In this document: positions 60,738 to 64,000 of the stretch, piece by piece
How the letters are laid out: each line of letters starts with the position of its first letter
Numbering within the stretch: position 1 is the stretch's first letter
NCBI GenBank assembly: GCA_021738245.1
Contig: JAIPCJ010000005.1
Coordinates: forward strand, 1-64,000
Origin: Methylotenera sp.
GTDB lineage: Bacteria > Pseudomonadota > Gammaproteobacteria > Burkholderiales > Burkholderiaceae_C
DNA length: 64,000 bases
Reading direction: 5' to 3'
Notes under the pieces: generated by a model
What the model was told of the DNA's origin: nothing
Databases searched by the model: none
The model's input: only the letters and a program-made list of their open reading frames with translations
Made by a program: the position numbers and the translations under genes

Positions 60738-61655
60738 TCAGGCGGCTTCGGTCAGCGCCTTCTTCATCTTCTTCATCGCGGCCACCTCGATCTGGCGGAT
60801 GCGCTCGGCCGATACGCCATATTCGGCTGCCAGCTCATGCAGGGTCATGCCGCCGGAGGCGTCGTCGTTGACCTTCAGCCAGCGCTCCTCAACGATGCGG
60901 CGGCTGCGCGGGTCCAGCACATCGAGTGCGCGCTGGATGCCGTCACCGGCCAGCTCGTCACGGGCGCGCGCTTCGATCACGCGGGTCGGCTCGTGGCTGT
61001 CATCGGCGAGGTAGGCGATGGGCGCAAAGCTCTCGCCGTCGTCGTCGGTCTGGGGCTCCAGGGCCACGTCCCCGCCGGACAGACGGGTTTCCATCTCCAG
61101 CACTTCCTCGCGCTTCACGTTCAGCTCGCGGGCGACATGCGCCACCTCGGCTTCGCTCAGCGTGTTGCGATGCGTCTGGCCCTCCGCCTGCTCGGCCTTG
61201 AGCTGATGCTTCATCGAGCGCAGGTTGAAGAACAGCTTGCGCTGGGCCTTGGTCGTGGCGACCTTGACCATGCGCCAGTTCTTCAGGATGTACTCGTGGA
61301 TCTCGGCCTTGATCCAGTGCATGGCGTAGCTCACCAGGCGCACTCCCTGGTCAGGGTCGAAGCGCTTGACGGCCTTCATGAGGCCGACATTGCCCTCCTG
61401 GATCAGGTCGCCCTGGGGCAGGCCGTAGCCGACGTACTGGCGCGAGATGGAGACAACCAAGCGCAGGTGCGACAGCACCAGACGGCCGGCGGCTTCGAGG
61501 TCGCCCTTGTCGCGCAGGCTGCGGGCAGCGGAGGACTCCTCCTCCGCCGTCAGCAGCGGCAGGCGGTTGACGGCGGAGATGTAGGCGTCCAGATTGCCCA
61601 GCGAGGGCACCAGGGCCCAGGGGTCGCGGACGGCAATGGCAGAAGAGGCAGACAT
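60738..61655 (-). CDS. rpoH: RNA polymerase sigma-32 factor
   Basis: GDLIQEGNVGLMKAVKRFDPDQGVRLVSYAMHWIKAEIHEYILKNW; RpoH box QRKLFFNLRSMK; C-terminal HTH VSAERIRQIEVAAMKKMK. Confidence 0.97.
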   Translation of the reverse strand: MSASSAIAVRDPWALVPSLGNLDAYISAVNRLPLLTAEEESSAARSLRDKGDLEAAGRLVLSHLRLVVSISRQYVGYGLPQGDLIQEGNVGLMKAVKRFDPDQGVRLVSYAMHWIKAEIHEYILKNWRMVKVATTKAQRKLFFNLRSMKHQLKAEQAEGQTHRNTLSEAEVAHVARELNVKREEVLEMETRLSGGDVALEPQTDDDGESFAPIAYLADDSHEPTRVIEARARDELAGDGIQRALDVLDPRSRRIVEERWLKVNDDASGGMTLHELAAEYGVSAERIRQIEVAAMKKMKKALTEAA

Positions 61656-61702
61656 CGTATGAATCCTTGCGTGACCGCAGCGACAGCAGCTGCGATGCGC
61701 AA

Positions 61703-61732
61703 ATATTAGCACTCTGACTTGGCGAGTGCTAA
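61703..61732 (-). promoter_or_regulatory. Putative sigma-70 promoter of rpoH coinciding with CIRCE
   Basis: On the minus strand, TTAGCA (-35-like, 61727-61732), 18-bp spacer, TAATAT (-10-like, 61703-61708). Confidence 0.5.
61706..61732. promoter_or_regulatory. CIRCE element (HrcA operator) upstream of rpoH
   Basis: TTAGCACTC-TGACTTGGC-GAGTGCTAA: exact match to the CIRCE consensus TTAGCACTC-N9-GAGTGCTAA. Confidence 0.95.
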
Positions 61733-61822
61733 GTCAGACGATGCCTCATTTGGAATGCATTGTTCCTGCGGCTGGAACAGTGGGCGGGCGCTAACTTAAG
61801 CGCGCGGCGCCCACCCCGCCGG

Positions 61823-62323
61823 TCAGTCGACCAGCCCGAAATCGGGGCTGGTGATCATGGCTTCGATGTCCAGCAGAATGAGCATGCGCTCGCCCAGCTT
61901 GCCCAGGCCGGTGATGAAGCGGGCGTCCATGGCCGCGGGCACTTCGGGGCGAGGCTTGATCTCGTCGACGCCCAGTTCGAGCACGTCGGACACCGAGTCC
62001 ACCACGATGCCCACCACGCGGCCGGCCACGTTCAGCACGATGACGACCGTGAAGGCGTTGTACTCGCCGCTCTGGCCCAGGCGCAGGCGCAGGTCCAGGA
62101 TGGGCACGATGACGCCGCGCAGGTTGACCACGCCCTTCACGAAGTGCGGCGCGTTGGCGACCCGGGTCGGCGGCTCGTAGGAGCGGATTTCCTGCACGCG
62201 CAGGATGTCCAGGCCGTATTCCTCTTCACCGATGCGGAAGGTCAGGAACTGGCGGCCGTCGGGGCGTGCCAAGGCCTGCACGGCCTGGGCACCGCTGCTG
62301 GGAACAAGGTCGGTGGAACTCAT
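61823..62323 (-). CDS. cheW: CheW-like chemotaxis coupling protein
   Basis: QFLTFRIGEEEYGLDILRVQEIRSYEPPTRVANAPHFVKGVVNLRGVIVPILDLRLRLG. Confidence 0.94.
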   Translation of the reverse strand: MSSTDLVPSSGAQAVQALARPDGRQFLTFRIGEEEYGLDILRVQEIRSYEPPTRVANAPHFVKGVVNLRGVIVPILDLRLRLGQSGEYNAFTVVIVLNVAGRVVGIVVDSVSDVLELGVDEIKPRPEVPAAMDARFITGLGKLGERMLILLDIEAMITSPDFGLVD

Positions 62324-62357
62324 CGGGCGCTGTGATTGGGTTGGAAGGGATCGGCCG

Positions 62358-64000
62358 TCATTCTGCCCGCTCTGCCTCGGCTGGCGGCGCCAACAATTCA
62401 TCGACGAGGGCCAGGAGCTCGCGGATGTCCAGCGGCTTGGTCAGGTAGTGGCGGGCGCCAGCCGCCCGGGCTGCGGCGATCTGTTCAGGCTGCGCATTGG
62501 CCGACACGACGATGACGGGCAGGGCCAATCGGAGCTCGGCCAAGGCATGCAGCAGGTCTTCGCCGTCACCGTCGGGCAACTGCCAATCGAGCAGGAGCAG
62601 GGCCGGCGGTCGGGTGCGCAGGGCCTGCAGCCCGGCCGCGAGCGTCGGCACGGTTTCCAGCTCGATGCCGGGGCGCTGCTCCACGATGCCGCGCATCACC
62701 TCGGCGTTCATCGGGTTGTCTTCGACATAGAGCACACGCTGACGCGGCACCGCATGCCGGTCGGCGGGCAGCTCGGGCGCACCTTCGGCGCTGGGGATCG
62801 AAGGGGTCTCGGCGGCCGTCAGGCGCAGCACGAAACAGGCGCCGGGGCCGTCGGGCACGGCCTCGGCCCGCAGGCTGCCGCCCATCATCTCGGCCAGCCG
62901 CTGGCTGATGACCAGGCCGATGCCGGTGCCGGGCAGGCCGGTGCTTTCACGCCCCAGGCGATTGAAGGGTTGGAACAGCGCGCCGCGCTGCTCGTCGGTC
63001 AGCCCGATGCCGGTATCGCGCACGGCAATCTCCACCCAGCCGGGTTGCGGGCAACTGGCCGTGAGGCTGATGCTGCCGCCCGCGTGGTTGTACTTGACCG
63101 CGTTGCTCAGCAGATTGGTGAGGATCTGGGTCACGCGCGTCGCGTCACCCATGATGCTGGCGGCGCCGGCGTCGATCCGCTGGCTGATGGCCAGGCCGCG
63201 CTCGCTGGCCTGGCCCTGCACCAGGGCCAGGGCCCGAGCCAGCAGTGGTGGCAGGTCCAGCGGCTTGAGATCCAGCCGCAGCGAACCCGATTCGATGCGC
63301 GACAGATCCAGCGTGTCGTTGATCATCTCCAGCAGGTGCCAGCCCGCCTGAGCGATCTGCTGGGCGCGGTTGCGCTGCGCGGGGGGCAACGGGGCGCTGG
63401 CGTCCATCTGCATCAGCTGCGTGAAGCCCAGGATGGCGTTCATGGGCGTGCGCAGCTCATGGCTCATACGCGACAGGAACTCGTTCTTGGCCTGGTTGGC
63501 TGCCTCGGCAGCTTCGCGGGCGCGGTCGAGTTCCTCGATGCGGAGTTGGTCGGTGATGTCCTCGACCACGCCCACCAGCCGGTGCGGGCGGCCGTCACCC
63601 CCGCGCAGCAGGCTCACCAGGACTCGGGCATGGGCGATGCTGCCGTCCGGGCGCAGGTAGCGCTTGAGGCGCCGGTAGAAGGGGATCTCGCCTCGCATCA
63701 GGCTGCGGCCCAGACGGATGTCCTCGCGCCGGTCGTCGGGGTGGGTGATATCGATGGAGCGTTTGCCCAGCAGCGCCTGCGCCGGGTAGCCGACCAGCTT
63801 GCAGAACTGCGCGTTGACCTCCTGGAAACCGCCGTTGAGGTCGGCAAAGGCGATGCCGATGGGCGCCGTCTCGAAGATGCTGCGAAAGCGTTGCTCGCAC
63901 TGACGCAGGGCCTGCTCACCTTCGGTGCGGTTGGCGATTTCACGCTCGAGCGCGGCCGTCCGTTCCTGCACCAGGGCCTCGACATGCTGGGTGCGGCCTG
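62358..64000 (-). CDS. PAS-containing hybrid sensor histidine kinase with C-terminal receiver (truncated at the window edge)
   Basis: PAS FRSIFETAPIGIAFADLNGGFQEVNAQF; MSHELRTPMNAILGFTQLM; GTGIGLVISQRLAEMMGG; receiver VLYVEDNPMNAEVMRGIV. The frame stays open to base 64000 (RTQHVEALVQERT), so the true start is outside. Confidence 0.92.
   Translation of the reverse strand, partial: GRTQHVEALVQERTAALEREIANRTEGEQALRQCEQRFRSIFETAPIGIAFADLNGGFQEVNAQFCKLVGYPAQALLGKRSIDITHPDDRREDIRLGRSLMRGEIPFYRRLKRYLRPDGSIAHARVLVSLLRGGDGRPHRLVGVVEDITDQLRIEELDRAREAAEAANQAKNEFLSRMSHELRTPMNAILGFTQLMQMDASAPLPPAQRNRAQQIAQAGWHLLEMINDTLDLSRIESGSLRLDLKPLDLPPLLARALALVQGQASERGLAISQRIDAGAASIMGDATRVTQILTNLLSNAVKYNHAGGSISLTASCPQPGWVEIAVRDTGIGLTDEQRGALFQPFNRLGRESTGLPGTGIGLVISQRLAEMMGGSLRAEAVPDGPGACFVLRLTAAETPSIPSAEGAPELPADRHAVPRQRVLYVEDNPMNAEVMRGIVEQRPGIELETVPTLAAGLQALRTRPPALLLLDWQLPDGDGEDLLHALAELRLALPVIVVSANAQPEQIAAARAAGARHYLTKPLDIRELLALVDELLAPPAEAERAE

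Overview
This 64 kb window is a high-GC (roughly two-thirds GC by eye) chromosomal segment from a beta-proteobacterium, most likely order Burkholderiales; that assignment is an inference from gene content and synteny. It is densely coding and mostly core: a DUF3426/prmA/accC/accB/aroQ block; mtgA, aroE, TonB, an RNase II/R-family gene; a sulfatase-family phosphoethanolamine transferase; a large zinc metalloprotease; mpl, hemL and a ThiD-like gene; rubredoxin plus a Pil-Chp chemotaxis cluster (pilG, pilH, pilI, pilJ, chpA); a diguanylate cyclase and two-component genes; phrB; a tightly overlapped algH-ruvX-pyrR-pyrB-pyrC'-plsC operon; a DUF4254/GT9 locus; a porin/PstS-like/MCP trio; grxC, secB, gpsA, trmL, comF; a cytochrome c oxidase operon with its assembly genes; and rpoH, cheW and an edge-truncated hybrid kinase. 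I saw no tRNA, rRNA, CRISPR array, transposase or prophage. The most striking sequence-level signal is a perfect CIRCE operator (TTAGCACTC-N9-GAGTGCTAA) over the putative rpoH promoter. Other leads are a response regulator with a degenerate GGDEF domain, a catalytically degenerate dihydroorotase, a nested-hairpin intergenic element, structured spacers in the cox cluster (one carrying a 56-aa ORF that bridges ctaA and ctaB), and a 37-aa gene missing from the ORF track. I found no convincing wholly new multi-gene system. All names rest on motif and family recognition by eye, not on database searches.
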